From Lachnospiraceae bacterium (lineage in GTDB: Bacteria > Bacillota > Clostridia > Lachnospirales > Lachnospiraceae), in assembly GCA_024688505.1 (NCBI GenBank), contig JAILDZ010000074.1, forward strand, positions 1-49,765: DNA of 49,765 nt, written 5' to 3'. The translations under genes were made by a program, and so were the position numbers. Shown here one piece after another: positions 39,824 through 48,268 of this stretch. The notes beneath the pieces were generated by a model. That model did no database searches, was not told the DNA's origin, and was given only the letters and a program-made list of their open reading frames with translations. Every line of letters starts with the position of its first letter. The first letter of the stretch is position 1.

Positions 39824-41251
39824 ATGGATAAGCAAAGGGACGAGCAAAAATATTATATATGTATAGATCTTAAATCCTTCTATGCTTCGGTGGAATGCGT
39901 GGAGAGGAATCTGGATCCCTTTACCACCAGACTGGTGGTGGCAGACCCCACCCGGACTTCAAAGACCATCTGTCTGGCGGTGTCTCCTGCCCTGAAGGCA
40001 TACGGTGTGCCCGGGAGAGCCAGGCTTTTTGAAGCGGAACAGATAGCGAAGGCGTGCAAGGTGGACTTTATCACGGCACCCCCCAGGATGGCTCTCTATG
40101 AAGAGTACAGCTCCAGGATATATAACATATACCTTAAGTATATAGCGCCGGAGGATACCCACATATATTCCATAGACGAGGTGTTTATGGATGTGACTTC
40201 TTACCTGAACACCTACGGACTCACCGCAAAAGAACTCTGCATAAAGATGATGCGGGAGGTGTATGAAGCCACCGGCATCACAGCCACGGGGGGAGTGGGA
40301 ACGAATCTGTATCTGGCGAAGATCGCCATGGACATAGACGCAAAGCATTCTGAAGCGGATGAGAACGGAGCACGTATATCGGAGCTTGATGAAATGAGCT
40401 ACAGGCTGAGACTCTGGAACCATACTCCCATCACTGATTTTTGGAGGATAGGTCCGGGATATGCCAGGAAGCTAAAGGCAAACGGCATGTTTACCATGGG
40501 AGATGTGGCCAGGTGTGCTCTGGAGGATCAGGAGCTTCTCTATCACCTGTTTGGAGTGAATGCGGAACTTCTCATAGATCACGCTTTCGGATATGAACCA
40601 TGCACCATGAAGGACATCCATTCATATGTGCCGGAGAATAATTCTCTGACCTCGGGGCAGGTGCTTAAGACCCCATACACTGCAGAGAAAGGCCGCCTCA
40701 TAGTGCGGGAAATGGCAGAGCTTCTGGTGCTTGATATGGTAAAGAAGAAGGTGATGGCAGATCAGGTGGTCCTTACAGTGGGGTATGACATAGAAAACCT
40801 CACAGATCCCGAGCGGAGGAAGGCATATAAGGGGGAGGTGGCCATAGACAGATATGGCCGGGCCGTGCCCGTACATGCCCATGGCAGCATAAATCTGGGC
40901 AGTCACACATCCTCCACGAAAAAGATAGTAGAAGCCACTGTGGCTCTTTATGACAGGATAGTGGATAAGGCTCTGCTCATCCGCCGTGTCACCATCGTGG
41001 CTAACCATGTGCTTACGGAAAAGGCTGCATCGGAGACAAAGAAATATGAGCAGCTCAGCATATTTGACCTTCAGCCCTCTGAGGAATCGGAGCAGGAGAA
41101 ACGGGATATGGAAAGGGAAAGAAGGGCGCAGCAGGCTGTGCTTTCCGTTCAGGAGAAATACGGAAAGAATGCGCTTCTTAAGGGGATGAATCTGGAAGAG
41201 GGTGCTATGACCATAGAAAGAAACGGTCAGATAGGAGGCCATAAAGCGTGA
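39824..41251 (+). CDS. Y-family (error-prone) DNA polymerase, DinB/UvrX-like
   Basis: Translesion polymerase. 475 residues. The palm shows YICIDLKSFYASVE with the catalytic Asp (about residue 15) and YSIDEVFMDV (115-124) with the Asp-Glu pair at 118-119. A beta-clamp binding motif QLSIFDL is at 410-416, followed by an acidic/basic tail (QPSEESEQEKRDMERERRAQ...) characteristic of UvrX/YqjW-like polymerases that precede YolD-type genes. The ATG lies 6 bases beyond the -10 box with no leader and no Shine-Dalgarno, so the mRNA may be leaderless. The GTGA overlap with the next gene implies coupling. Confidence 0.92.
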   Translation: MDKQRDEQKYYICIDLKSFYASVECVERNLDPFTTRLVVADPTRTSKTICLAVSPALKAYGVPGRARLFEAEQIAKACKVDFITAPPRMALYEEYSSRIYNIYLKYIAPEDTHIYSIDEVFMDVTSYLNTYGLTAKELCIKMMREVYEATGITATGGVGTNLYLAKIAMDIDAKHSEADENGARISELDEMSYRLRLWNHTPITDFWRIGPGYARKLKANGMFTMGDVARCALEDQELLYHLFGVNAELLIDHAFGYEPCTMKDIHSYVPENNSLTSGQVLKTPYTAEKGRLIVREMAELLVLDMVKKKVMADQVVLTVGYDIENLTDPERRKAYKGEVAIDRYGRAVPVHAHGSINLGSHTSSTKKIVEATVALYDRIVDKALLIRRVTIVANHVLTEKAASETKKYEQLSIFDLQPSEESEQEKRDMERERRAQQAVLSVQEKYGKNALLKGMNLEEGAMTIERNGQIGGHKA

Positions 41252-41478
41252 ATATATCGGATAGCGAAAGAGAAGTACGCAGGAAATACGGGGACATACT
41301 AAATGCCAAAAGACCGGAGCCAAAGGGACGCACACCCATGTCCATGGCTGCCAGGGGCGCGCAGTTTGCGCCGTTTTCGGCTCTTTCCGGTCTGGATGAA
41401 GTCATGGATGATACAGTGTCACGTAATGAAGAGAATGTGGCGGCTGAAATAGAAAAAGCTGCCATAGAGGATATCTGA
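41248..41478 (+). CDS. YolD-like protein
   Basis: 76 residues from GTG 41248, overlapping the polymerase stop by four bases. It contains the YolD core MSMAARGAQFAPFSALSGLDEVM. YolD-like genes routinely follow UvrX/YqjW-type polymerases in Firmicutes and are SOS-induced with them, probably modulating polymerase activity. Acidic C-terminal tail (EENVAAEIEKAAIEDI). Convergent with the next gene, with only 8 bases between, and no terminator seen. Confidence 0.88.
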   Translation: MNISDSEREVRRKYGDILNAKRPEPKGRTPMSMAARGAQFAPFSALSGLDEVMDDTVSRNEENVAAEIEKAAIEDI

Positions 41479-41486
41479 CCCTTGTC

Positions 41487-42002
41487 TTATATACCGTCCT
41501 TTTCATAGTAGATATTGGAGACCAGGCCGTCTGTGGTGAGGATAGTGAGAGTCATGTCGCCTTTGTCGTAAAAAAGACAGTTATTCTCCGTCCGGGAAGG
41601 GACTCCGTAAATACTGTCCACATCCGATACGGGGGAGCCCAGATAGATTCCCTCGTTTGTGGAGACCACATCATCCGTAAGATCTATCTTTATCAGGATC
41701 TCTGAATCGCTGCCGCTTTCCATAAAGGTGGTAAGCGTAAAGTGATCGAAACTGTAATATCTGTTCTTACCCGCTGCAGCACAGCTGTCTGCCTCATAAT
41801 AATTCTTCGGCTCACCAAGTGAAGAGAGGATATTCTCTGCCGCCATTCCCGGTGCCATGATGGTGCCGTTATAGGTGAAAAGATAACTGCTGTCGGCTGA
41901 GATTATGGCGGAAGGCCTGTTCTTTTCTGCGGGACCGCAGGCTGCCAGGATGCAGGCCGTGAGGATCATTATAAAAAGTGTGCTAATCTTTTTCGTTTTC
42001 AT
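41487..42002 (-). CDS. Putative lipoprotein
   Basis: 171 residues. The signal peptide MKTKKISTLFIMILTACILAAC ends in a lipobox (LAAC), so the mature protein should be anchored at the outer face of the membrane via Cys22. The remaining beta-rich domain (MAAENILSSLGEP, YGVPSR, DGLVSNIYY) has no family I recognise. It begins 1 base after the stop of the transglutaminase-like gene, so the two are co-expressed on the minus strand and may form a surface complex. Confidence 0.8.
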   Translation of the reverse strand: MKTKKISTLFIMILTACILAACGPAEKNRPSAIISADSSYLFTYNGTIMAPGMAAENILSSLGEPKNYYEADSCAAAGKNRYYSFDHFTLTTFMESGSDSEILIKIDLTDDVVSTNEGIYLGSPVSDVDSIYGVPSRTENNCLFYDKGDMTLTILTTDGLVSNIYYEKDGI

Positions 42003-42003
42003 A

Positions 42004-43521
42004 TCATTCTATGTCAGGGTATAAGGAAGGGTCATATATATGGCTGTTATTATGACTCTTTGAATACTTCATCAGTTCTTCGTCGGTAACGTAATTAAAG
42101 CCCGAGACATCTTCCCTTGGGCATGTGTCAAAATGATACCAGCCTTCGCCGATATTTACAAGGTTCCATTCATGCTCGGTGGCATAGCCCGGGAGCTTAT
42201 CTATTATTATATTCTCTATACCGGCGCTGTCTAAAAGGACTTTGGCAAGAGAGGCATAGAAGAAACAGTCCCCCTTTCCTTCGAAAAGGGCCGTATATGC
42301 TCCTTCCGTGAGGCTCGGCTTATAGTTCGGATCAAAGTAGGTCATATGGGACTTCACATAGTCATATATGGCGCTTAGCTTTTCCCGGCCTGTCATGTCA
42401 TCCGTGATGATCTCGGATATGATCCGAGCGGCTTCTTCGTTCACTTTCATTCGGTCCACAGTGGTCTTCCCCACCACTACGGGCAGGATCAGGGTGGACT
42501 GGTTGCCGCTTTCGTCTCTGGCCACGTAGGTCACACTGTATTCGCCGGGGGTGTTTATGTCTACACCCGAGGAATCAATGTCCAGGGTGATGTTATTACC
42601 GGAATTATCGGATACGGACACATATTGCCTGTAGAAAAGAGTGTCTCCTTCTTCCACGTTTATGTCATTTAGTGCTGTGATCACAGGAGCCACAGTGTCC
42701 TTAACGGAAAGCACGGATATGTAGTCGCCTATGTCTCCGGAAAAGAGGATATCATATTCCCCCGGCACGTTCATGTCGATGGACGACACGTCGGTCTTTA
42801 TATCAAGGTATGAATAGTCATTGTTAATAAAAAAGGCCTCTTTTTCGGGGAAAGGCTTACCCGCTTCCACAGAGAGTTTTGAATACACAGGGCTTACCGT
42901 GATAAGGGAAGTCTTTCTGGTCTCATTTCCGCTGTAATCCGTGAGTATCACCGTGACTTCGTAGACTCCGGCTTCCTCGGTGCTCGGTATCAGGGCAAAT
43001 TTCGCGGTGGTGGGAGTTTCATCAATGATCTTTTCTATCACATCATAAGGAGTGACTTCGCTTTTGCACTCCACCACAGCGCTTTTCATTACGGCATCCG
43101 GCGGCACGGTATCGCGGACAGTGACATAGGCGTTCACCCGGAAGATCCAGAGCTTCAGGGTCACGGGATAGTCCCCGGGCATGGAAGTGTTTACGGCCTT
43201 TTCACCTTCCACGAAAGAAATACGGTCTCCCAGGAAAGATGCGAAATCCGACGGTGTCACGGAATGTCCCGCTTCCACAGTCAGATGGGGATTGATAAGC
43301 GGGCGCCTTTCATCGGAAATGGCCATATAAAAAGTATACAAAACGGAAAGCAAAGCCAGGGATGCTATGAGGATCCAAAGGATGATGCTGATATTCTTTT
43401 TCTTTTTGATATCCGCGGAAGGGCTTCCTGACTTCTCACCCTGCCGTATGGACATAAAGAGCCTGCTGTTTACATAAAAAAGTATGGCAGCCAGGAAAAA
43501 CATTAAAAATAAGAAAAACAT
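42004..43521 (-). CDS. Membrane-anchored transglutaminase-like protein with Ig-like (DUF5011-type) repeats
   Basis: 505 residues. The N-terminus has two hydrophobic segments (1-16 and about 42-66), then an extracellular region of several beta-sandwich repeats of DUF5011 type, such as DTVAPVITALNDINVEEGDTLFY and DTVPPDAVMK. The C-terminal transglutaminase-like core has Cys in GKGDCFFYASLAKVLLDSAG, His in EHEWNLVNIGEGWYHFD, and Asp in the same stretch, forming a complete papain-like triad. Likely an envelope-associated protease or cross-linking enzyme; the substrate is unknown. Confidence 0.85.
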   Translation of the reverse strand: MFFLFLMFFLAAILFYVNSRLFMSIRQGEKSGSPSADIKKKKNISIILWILIASLALLSVLYTFYMAISDERRPLINPHLTVEAGHSVTPSDFASFLGDRISFVEGEKAVNTSMPGDYPVTLKLWIFRVNAYVTVRDTVPPDAVMKSAVVECKSEVTPYDVIEKIIDETPTTAKFALIPSTEEAGVYEVTVILTDYSGNETRKTSLITVSPVYSKLSVEAGKPFPEKEAFFINNDYSYLDIKTDVSSIDMNVPGEYDILFSGDIGDYISVLSVKDTVAPVITALNDINVEEGDTLFYRQYVSVSDNSGNNITLDIDSSGVDINTPGEYSVTYVARDESGNQSTLILPVVVGKTTVDRMKVNEEAARIISEIITDDMTGREKLSAIYDYVKSHMTYFDPNYKPSLTEGAYTALFEGKGDCFFYASLAKVLLDSAGIENIIIDKLPGYATEHEWNLVNIGEGWYHFDTCPREDVSGFNYVTDEELMKYSKSHNNSHIYDPSLYPDIE

Positions 43522-43542
43522 AAGCTTGTTATTTACATTCGT

Positions 43543-44358
43543 TCATTCGGTTTTTTGCAAAACCATTTTTCTATAGTCCCTGGGGGACATGCGATAGGTC
43601 TCCTGAAACGCCCTGTTAAAGGTGCGCTGGCTTTCAAAGCCCGCATTCAGGTATGCTTCCGTGATACTCTGGTCCGTATGCTTAAGGAGATATACCACAT
43701 ATCTTAATCTGGTCTGATTTAAGTATTTGTTAAAATTGGTATGAAAGGTGCCGGAAAACACCCGGGAAAGGGAGTATGGCGACACATACAGAGCCTCGGC
43801 CATGCTGGTAAGGCTGATGTTCTCCATGAAGTGCCGGGCTATGTATGACACCACACGGTCTATGATATCATCGCTCTCCTGAGATGTCTTTTCGGTAAGG
43901 GTGTAGCAGGGAAGTGCCCTGGACAAAATGATCCTGAGATAGGATTCATGGAGGATATCCGCATATTTCTCAGGGTTCCCTTTCTTTCCGTCCTTTTGCA
44001 GATTGGTCATGGCATAGGATATGTCCGGATGCAGGTCCGCTGCCTTTATCACCGGATCCTCCGGAGCGCTGCCGGTGAGAACGGAGAGAAACTGACCTGA
44101 TAGCATGGGAGAAGCCAGAAGATGGATAGCAGAGCATTTCCCGGTATCAAACACCTGGTAATGGTGGATCACATCAGGAAAAACGATGGCAAAATCCCCT
44201 TTTTCCATATGAAAAAGGCTTTGGTACACTCCCAGTTCCAAAGTCCCTTCTGTGATATATATGCATTCCAGCATGCTGCTGATATGGGGAGGATGATGAA
44301 CGGACTTCTGCCTGTATATCTCAAATTCGTTTTCGCTGTTTCTGTACAGTGCATACAT
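43543..44358 (-). CDS. AraC-family transcriptional regulator with cupin N-terminus
   Basis: 271 residues. The N-terminal half looks like a cupin sensor (EGTLELGVYQSLFHMEKGDFAIVFP...HHYQVFD). The C-terminal half has two helix-turn-helix motifs: SLTSMAEALYVSPYSLSRVFSG and QSITEAYLNAGFESQRTFNRAFQETYRMSPRDYRK, ending as AraC proteins do. It probably responds to a carbohydrate-like effector and would activate nearby catabolic genes, but none is adjacent. Minus strand, 36 bases from the small membrane protein upstream. Confidence 0.93.
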   Translation of the reverse strand: MYALYRNSENEFEIYRQKSVHHPPHISSMLECIYITEGTLELGVYQSLFHMEKGDFAIVFPDVIHHYQVFDTGKCSAIHLLASPMLSGQFLSVLTGSAPEDPVIKAADLHPDISYAMTNLQKDGKKGNPEKYADILHESYLRIILSRALPCYTLTEKTSQESDDIIDRVVSYIARHFMENISLTSMAEALYVSPYSLSRVFSGTFHTNFNKYLNQTRLRYVVYLLKHTDQSITEAYLNAGFESQRTFNRAFQETYRMSPRDYRKMVLQKTE

Positions 44359-44393
44359 GTGAAAGCCTTGTCCCCCGGAAGCCCAGTATGGGC

Positions 44394-44693
44394 CTATTCA
44401 TATATGATATAGATCTTTTCGCTCACGTTATCCCGAAGATATCCTTCCAGATCTTCTTTATCTTCTTCGGCCATACTTTCTTTAATATCTATGACAGCGA
44501 TGGTATTCTTCCGTCCGTCACTGTTCTTTTTATGAAGGAAGGATACGGAATCCACTGATTCATATTCCGACAGAAGCTGTTTTTCTGCAGAGCTTTCTTT
44601 GACGGAAAGGGTTATTTTGAAATACAAAAGCACACCTGCGGTGATCAAGCATGCAGCGATCAGAACAAGCAGTATGATCCGTTTTTTAGTCAT
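44394..44693 (-). CDS. Small single-TM protein
   Basis: 99 residues. A transmembrane anchor or uncleaved signal lies at about 6-26 (ILLVLIAACLITAGVLLYF), followed by an extracytoplasmic domain of about 70 residues, rich in Glu/Asp/Lys. The start overlaps the end of metF by 8 bases, so it is coupled to metF on the minus strand. I recognise no family. Confidence 0.7.
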   Translation of the reverse strand: MTKKRIILLVLIAACLITAGVLLYFKITLSVKESSAEKQLLSEYESVDSVSFLHKKNSDGRKNTIAVIDIKESMAEEDKEDLEGYLRDNVSEKIYIIYE

Positions 44694-45558
44694 TTTTAAT
44701 GATGCCCTTCAGGTTATTTAAGATCCCCATGGAGATCTCGGGCTTATTCATGGTGTACAGATGGATGTGAGTGATGCCGTTTGCGATGAGGTCCACTATC
44801 TGCTCTGAAGCATATATTATACCGGCCTGTTTCATGGCTTCCTTATCATCTCCGAACATGTCCACCATGGCTTTGAACCTGGGGGGCACTATACATCCGG
44901 AAAGCTCCACAGAGCGCTTCATCTGCTGCCTGGTGGTGACAGGCATGATGCCGGCTATAACGGGCACGTTCACTCCGGCTTCACGAAGCCTGTACAGATA
45001 GTTATAGAACACGGAATTATCGAAAAACATCTGGGTGGTGAGAAACTCACATCCTGCTTCGGTTTTTTCCTTAAGATGCTGTATGTCTTCTTTTTTATCT
45101 TTAGCTTCGGGGTGCTTTTCCGGATAGCAGGCTCCGCCGATACATGCTTCGGGGTAGAGCCTCTTTATTTCACGGATAAGGTCTGTGGCATGCTGAAAGC
45201 TGTTGTCTCCGGGGAACTCGGCATCCTTTGGGATATCTCCGCGAAGGGCCAGGATATTTTCTATGCCCGCTTCTTTGATTTTTGAGATCTGGGCACTGAG
45301 TCCTTCTCTGGTGGAACTTATGCATGTGAGGTGCGCCATGGAGGGCACTCCCAGTTCTTTTATCTCGGAAGCGATCTTTACTGTGTATTCGCTGGTGCCG
45401 CCGCCGGCTCCGTAGGTACAGCTGATGAAGGCAGGGGAAAGCTTGGCTATCTCACGAACGGCGCTCTCTACTGTCTGAAAATTATCGGCAGTCTTTGGAG
45501 GAAACACCTCCATGGACATTTTCGGTCTGTTATCGCTTAATATGTCGCGTATTTTCAT
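44686..45558 (-). CDS. metF: 5,10-methylenetetrahydrofolate reductase
   Basis: Reduces 5,10-CH2-THF to 5-CH3-THF, giving the methyl group for methionine. 290 residues; TIM barrel. Typical motifs include MSMEVFPPKTADNF, the folate-side PAFISCTYGAGGGTSEYT, ALRGDIP for FAD, and GCEFLTTQMFFDNSVFYNY. The gene begins inside the end of the YvyF-like gene (4-base overlap). Together with ahcY, metA and lysC it supports local methionine metabolism; the N-terminal extension and MetV partner of the acetogen-type enzyme are not seen. Confidence 0.96.
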   Translation of the reverse strand: MKIRDILSDNRPKMSMEVFPPKTADNFQTVESAVREIAKLSPAFISCTYGAGGGTSEYTVKIASEIKELGVPSMAHLTCISSTREGLSAQISKIKEAGIENILALRGDIPKDAEFPGDNSFQHATDLIREIKRLYPEACIGGACYPEKHPEAKDKKEDIQHLKEKTEAGCEFLTTQMFFDNSVFYNYLYRLREAGVNVPVIAGIMPVTTRQQMKRSVELSGCIVPPRFKAMVDMFGDDKEAMKQAGIIYASEQIVDLIANGITHIHLYTMNKPEISMGILNNLKGIIKND

Positions 45559-45998
45559 TTCTTCTTTTCTCCTTCCAAAAACCTCATCTTGGAGTCTTCG
45601 TCGCTAATTTTCACAATGCCCACGCCCTTCATGGCCTTGGTCTCCTCGCGCTTACACTGAGAACAGAGGTTGCCGAATTTAATGGGGCGCCCGCATCTCT
45701 GACAATAACCGTCTGAAAGCTTCATGACACCATCGGGAGATTCTTTATATTCTATCTTTCCTTCCTTGATCCACTGCTTTATCTTTTCTCTGGGAAGGTC
45801 AAAGTGTTCTGCTACCTGGAATTCATTCACATCATTGCTTCGAATGTATTCCCTCACATCTGCAAACAGATTCAGTTCCAGACACATGGGACAGAGTTCT
45901 CCTTCCACCAGTCCCCTGATGGTCCTTCCGCACTGGGGACAAAGGCTGGAAGTGATCTCCGGCATATCGTCAAACGTATGCTTGATTCCTTGAGACAA
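45555..45998 (-). CDS. YvyF-like zinc-ribbon/HTH protein (flagellar-operon protein TIGR03826-like)
   Basis: 147 residues. Two Cys pairs form an N-terminal zinc site (CPQCGRTIRG and CPMCLELN) and two more sit toward the C-terminus (YCQRCGRPI and CSQCKRE). Between them is a helix-turn-helix-like stretch (NEFQVAEHFDLPREKIKQWIKEGKIEY), the pattern of the YvyF family. In Bacillus it sits in the flagellar operon; here no flagellar gene is near. The start is TTG at 45998, 9 bases after a perfect AAAGGAGG. It overlaps metF by 4 bases. Confidence 0.8.
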   Translation of the reverse strand: MSQGIKHTFDDMPEITSSLCPQCGRTIRGLVEGELCPMCLELNLFADVREYIRSNDVNEFQVAEHFDLPREKIKQWIKEGKIEYKESPDGVMKLSDGYCQRCGRPIKFGNLCSQCKREETKAMKGVGIVKISDEDSKMRFLEGEKKK

Positions 45999-46043
45999 AG
46001 CAGTTATCCTCCTTTGATAGTCTGAGTAAATACACTCTGGCTA

Positions 46044-46049
46044 ATTATA
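46044..46049 (-). promoter_or_regulatory. -10 box for the YvyF-like/metF operon
   Basis: A minus-strand TATAAT (46049-46044), about 45 bases upstream of the TTG start. The -35 (TTCCTC region, 16 bases further) is poor. Confidence 0.45.
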
Positions 46050-46080
46050 CAACAATATGCTGTGTGAGGAAAAGGGTTTG

Positions 46081-46109
46081 TTCCAAAATATAGCTATATG
46101 TGATATAAT
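46081..46109 (+). promoter_or_regulatory. Promoter of the MATE gene with palindromic spacer
   Basis: TTCCAA (46081-46086), a 17-base spacer and TATAAT (46104-46109). The spacer contains a perfect 12-base palindrome ATATAGCTATAT (46088-46099), a candidate operator. Confidence 0.5.
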
Positions 46110-46144
46110 CCCACCACATGTTTTACAGATAAGAAGGTATATAA

Positions 46145-47518
46145 ATGGAAGAAGTCAGAAATGAACAGAATCCCCTTGGCACAGAGCCTGAAAGTGTTCT
46201 GCTGAGAAAGTTCGCCATTCCCAGCATCATAGCCATGCTGGTGGGGTCTTTATATAACATCGTAGATCAGTTTTTTATAGGCCGGGCAGTGGGCCCACTT
46301 GGAAATGCAGCCACAAACATTGCGTTTCCTCTCACCACTCTGTGCATAGCCATAGCGCTTATGTTTGGCATAGGAGGGGCATCGGTATTTAACATCACCA
46401 TGGGAGAGGGACAGCCTGAGAAGGCTAAGCACTATATAGGAAATGCGGTGACCATGATGATATCCGTGGGGATCGTAATGATGGTGATCACTCTTATATT
46501 CATGGACCGTCTGATGATCCTCTTCGGCTCACCGGCTGAGGTGCTGCCCTATGTTCGCACATATGCAGGCATCACCGCGTTTGGCTTCCCGGCACTTATT
46601 CTTTCTGCCGGAGGAGCACATATCATCAGGGCTGACGGCAGCCCGAACATGACCATGATGGTAAATATCATCGGTGCAGTGGTGAACACGGTGCTGGATG
46701 CTCTTTTTGTATTCGTGCTGAACATGGGCATGGCGGGGGCGGCCTATGCCACCATTATCGGACAGTATGTGTCCGCAGGGATAATAATATGGTATCTGCC
46801 GCATTTCAAAACGGTCCCCCTCACAAAGGATACTTTTATCCCTAAATGGGAGTATACCGGACGGATAGTTATCCTGGGTACAGCTCCATTCATAAACCAG
46901 ATAGCGTTTCTGGCGGTACAGGTCACTATGAATAATTCACTGAGATATTATGGCGCTCTTTCCGTGTACGGAGAGTCCACGCCCATAGCGGTCTCCGGAA
47001 TAGTCATGAAAGTGTTTCAGGTGGCAGGCGCCTTCGTTATCGGCATATCCCAAGGCCTTCAGCCCATAGCCAGCTTTAACTTCGGAGCCAAGCATTACAG
47101 CAGGGTGAAGAATGCCTTCTTTGATGCCATAAAGAGCGGAGCTGTCATATGCTTTATCGCTTTTGCGCTGTTCCAGCTTTTCCCGGTGCAGATACTTTCA
47201 TTTTTCGGATCCGGTGATGAGCTGTACTATGAATTCGGAGTGAAGTATATGAGGATATTCGTGTTCTTTATTTGCCTGTTCTTTATGCAGCCCATAGCCT
47301 CAAACTTTTTCACATCCATAGGAAAGCCCTATAAAGGCATATTCATGTCCCTCACCAGGCAGGTCATCTTCTTCCTGCCGCTTCTTGTGATACTGCCTGT
47401 CTTTTTCGGCATAGACGGCGTGGTATATACCGGTCCCATTGCGGACCTCATATCCTGCATCGTGTGTGCGGTGATGGTGTATGCGGAGCTGAAAAAGCCC
47501 GAATGGCATCTTTCGTAA
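46145..47518 (+). CDS. MATE-family multidrug/sodium antiporter
   Basis: 457 residues with 12 hydrophobic segments, the DinF/NorM-type MATE pattern. The first membrane segment contains IPSIIAMLVGSLYNIVDQFFIGR and the second half repeats the fold (GIVMKVFQVAGAFVIGISQGLQPIASFNFGA). It should export cationic drugs or other metabolites in exchange for H+ or Na+; substrate not readable. It has its own promoter with a palindromic operator-like site, and the RBS AGAAGG is about 8 bases before the ATG. Confidence 0.93.
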   Translation: MEEVRNEQNPLGTEPESVLLRKFAIPSIIAMLVGSLYNIVDQFFIGRAVGPLGNAATNIAFPLTTLCIAIALMFGIGGASVFNITMGEGQPEKAKHYIGNAVTMMISVGIVMMVITLIFMDRLMILFGSPAEVLPYVRTYAGITAFGFPALILSAGGAHIIRADGSPNMTMMVNIIGAVVNTVLDALFVFVLNMGMAGAAYATIIGQYVSAGIIIWYLPHFKTVPLTKDTFIPKWEYTGRIVILGTAPFINQIAFLAVQVTMNNSLRYYGALSVYGESTPIAVSGIVMKVFQVAGAFVIGISQGLQPIASFNFGAKHYSRVKNAFFDAIKSGAVICFIAFALFQLFPVQILSFFGSGDELYYEFGVKYMRIFVFFICLFFMQPIASNFFTSIGKPYKGIFMSLTRQVIFFLPLLVILPVFFGIDGVVYTGPIADLISCIVCAVMVYAELKKPEWHLS

Positions 47519-47570
47519 AGCCCGAGAATATGGTAAAATTTATTGAATTATACGTTTTGAGGTCAATGAT

Positions 47571-48239
47571 TTGGTTGTATATATAATCAGACACGGTGAA
47601 ACCGATCTGAACACCAGGGGCTGCCTGGCCGGCAGAATGGATGTGCCCCTTAATGAAAACGGAAAGAAACTGGCAAGTGTCACGGGTGAAGCCCTTAAAG
47701 ACATAGATTTCGATCTTATCATCACAAGCCCGCTTATAAGGGCAAGAAGCACGGCGGAGATAGTAGCTGCACCTTCAGAAGAAAGACGGGGGATAAAGAT
47801 CCCTGTCATAGAGGATCCGGGGCTTATTGAGATATCCTTCGGAGAGTGGGAAGGAAAGAGGCCGGAGAAAGGGGCTGAAGATTCTTTCTATGAAGAGTAT
47901 AAGACCTTCTTTATGGATCCGTTTTCCTATAAAGGCGCTCCCGGCGGAGAAACCATCCCTGAGGTCATAGAAAGGACGGATAAGGCTCTCCAGGACATAC
48001 TGAATAATAAGGAATACACGGATAAGACCATACTGATAGCCACCCACGGCTGTGCACTGAGGGGCATGCTGAACAGGTTCTATGAGGACCGGAATAATTT
48101 CTGGCAGGACAGAGTGCCCTATAACTGTACAGTGAATATAATAGAAGTTAAGGACGGAAAGCAAAGTCTCACAGACGAAGATGTGATCTATTACGACAGG
48201 TCACTTTGTCTGAATTCGTATAAGAAGATATTGAAATAG
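47571..48239 (+). CDS. Histidine-phosphatase superfamily (phosphoglycerate-mutase-like) protein
   Basis: 222 residues. The RHGETDLN motif (catalytic His, about residue 8) is at the N-terminus, with ITSPLIRARSTAEIV and the second His in ILIATHGCALRGML. Cofactor-independent phosphatases such as alpha-ribazole or general phosphatases share this layout; true dPGM is usually longer. The start is TTG at 47571 with GAGGT 8 bases upstream; there is no ATG in a suitable position. 52 bases separate it from the MATE gene. Confidence 0.9.
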   Translation: MVVYIIRHGETDLNTRGCLAGRMDVPLNENGKKLASVTGEALKDIDFDLIITSPLIRARSTAEIVAAPSEERRGIKIPVIEDPGLIEISFGEWEGKRPEKGAEDSFYEEYKTFFMDPFSYKGAPGGETIPEVIERTDKALQDILNNKEYTDKTILIATHGCALRGMLNRFYEDRNNFWQDRVPYNCTVNIIEVKDGKQSLTDEDVIYYDRSLCLNSYKKILK

Positions 48240-48268
48240 GCATCCGAAAAAGAAGAGGAGCCCATTCT

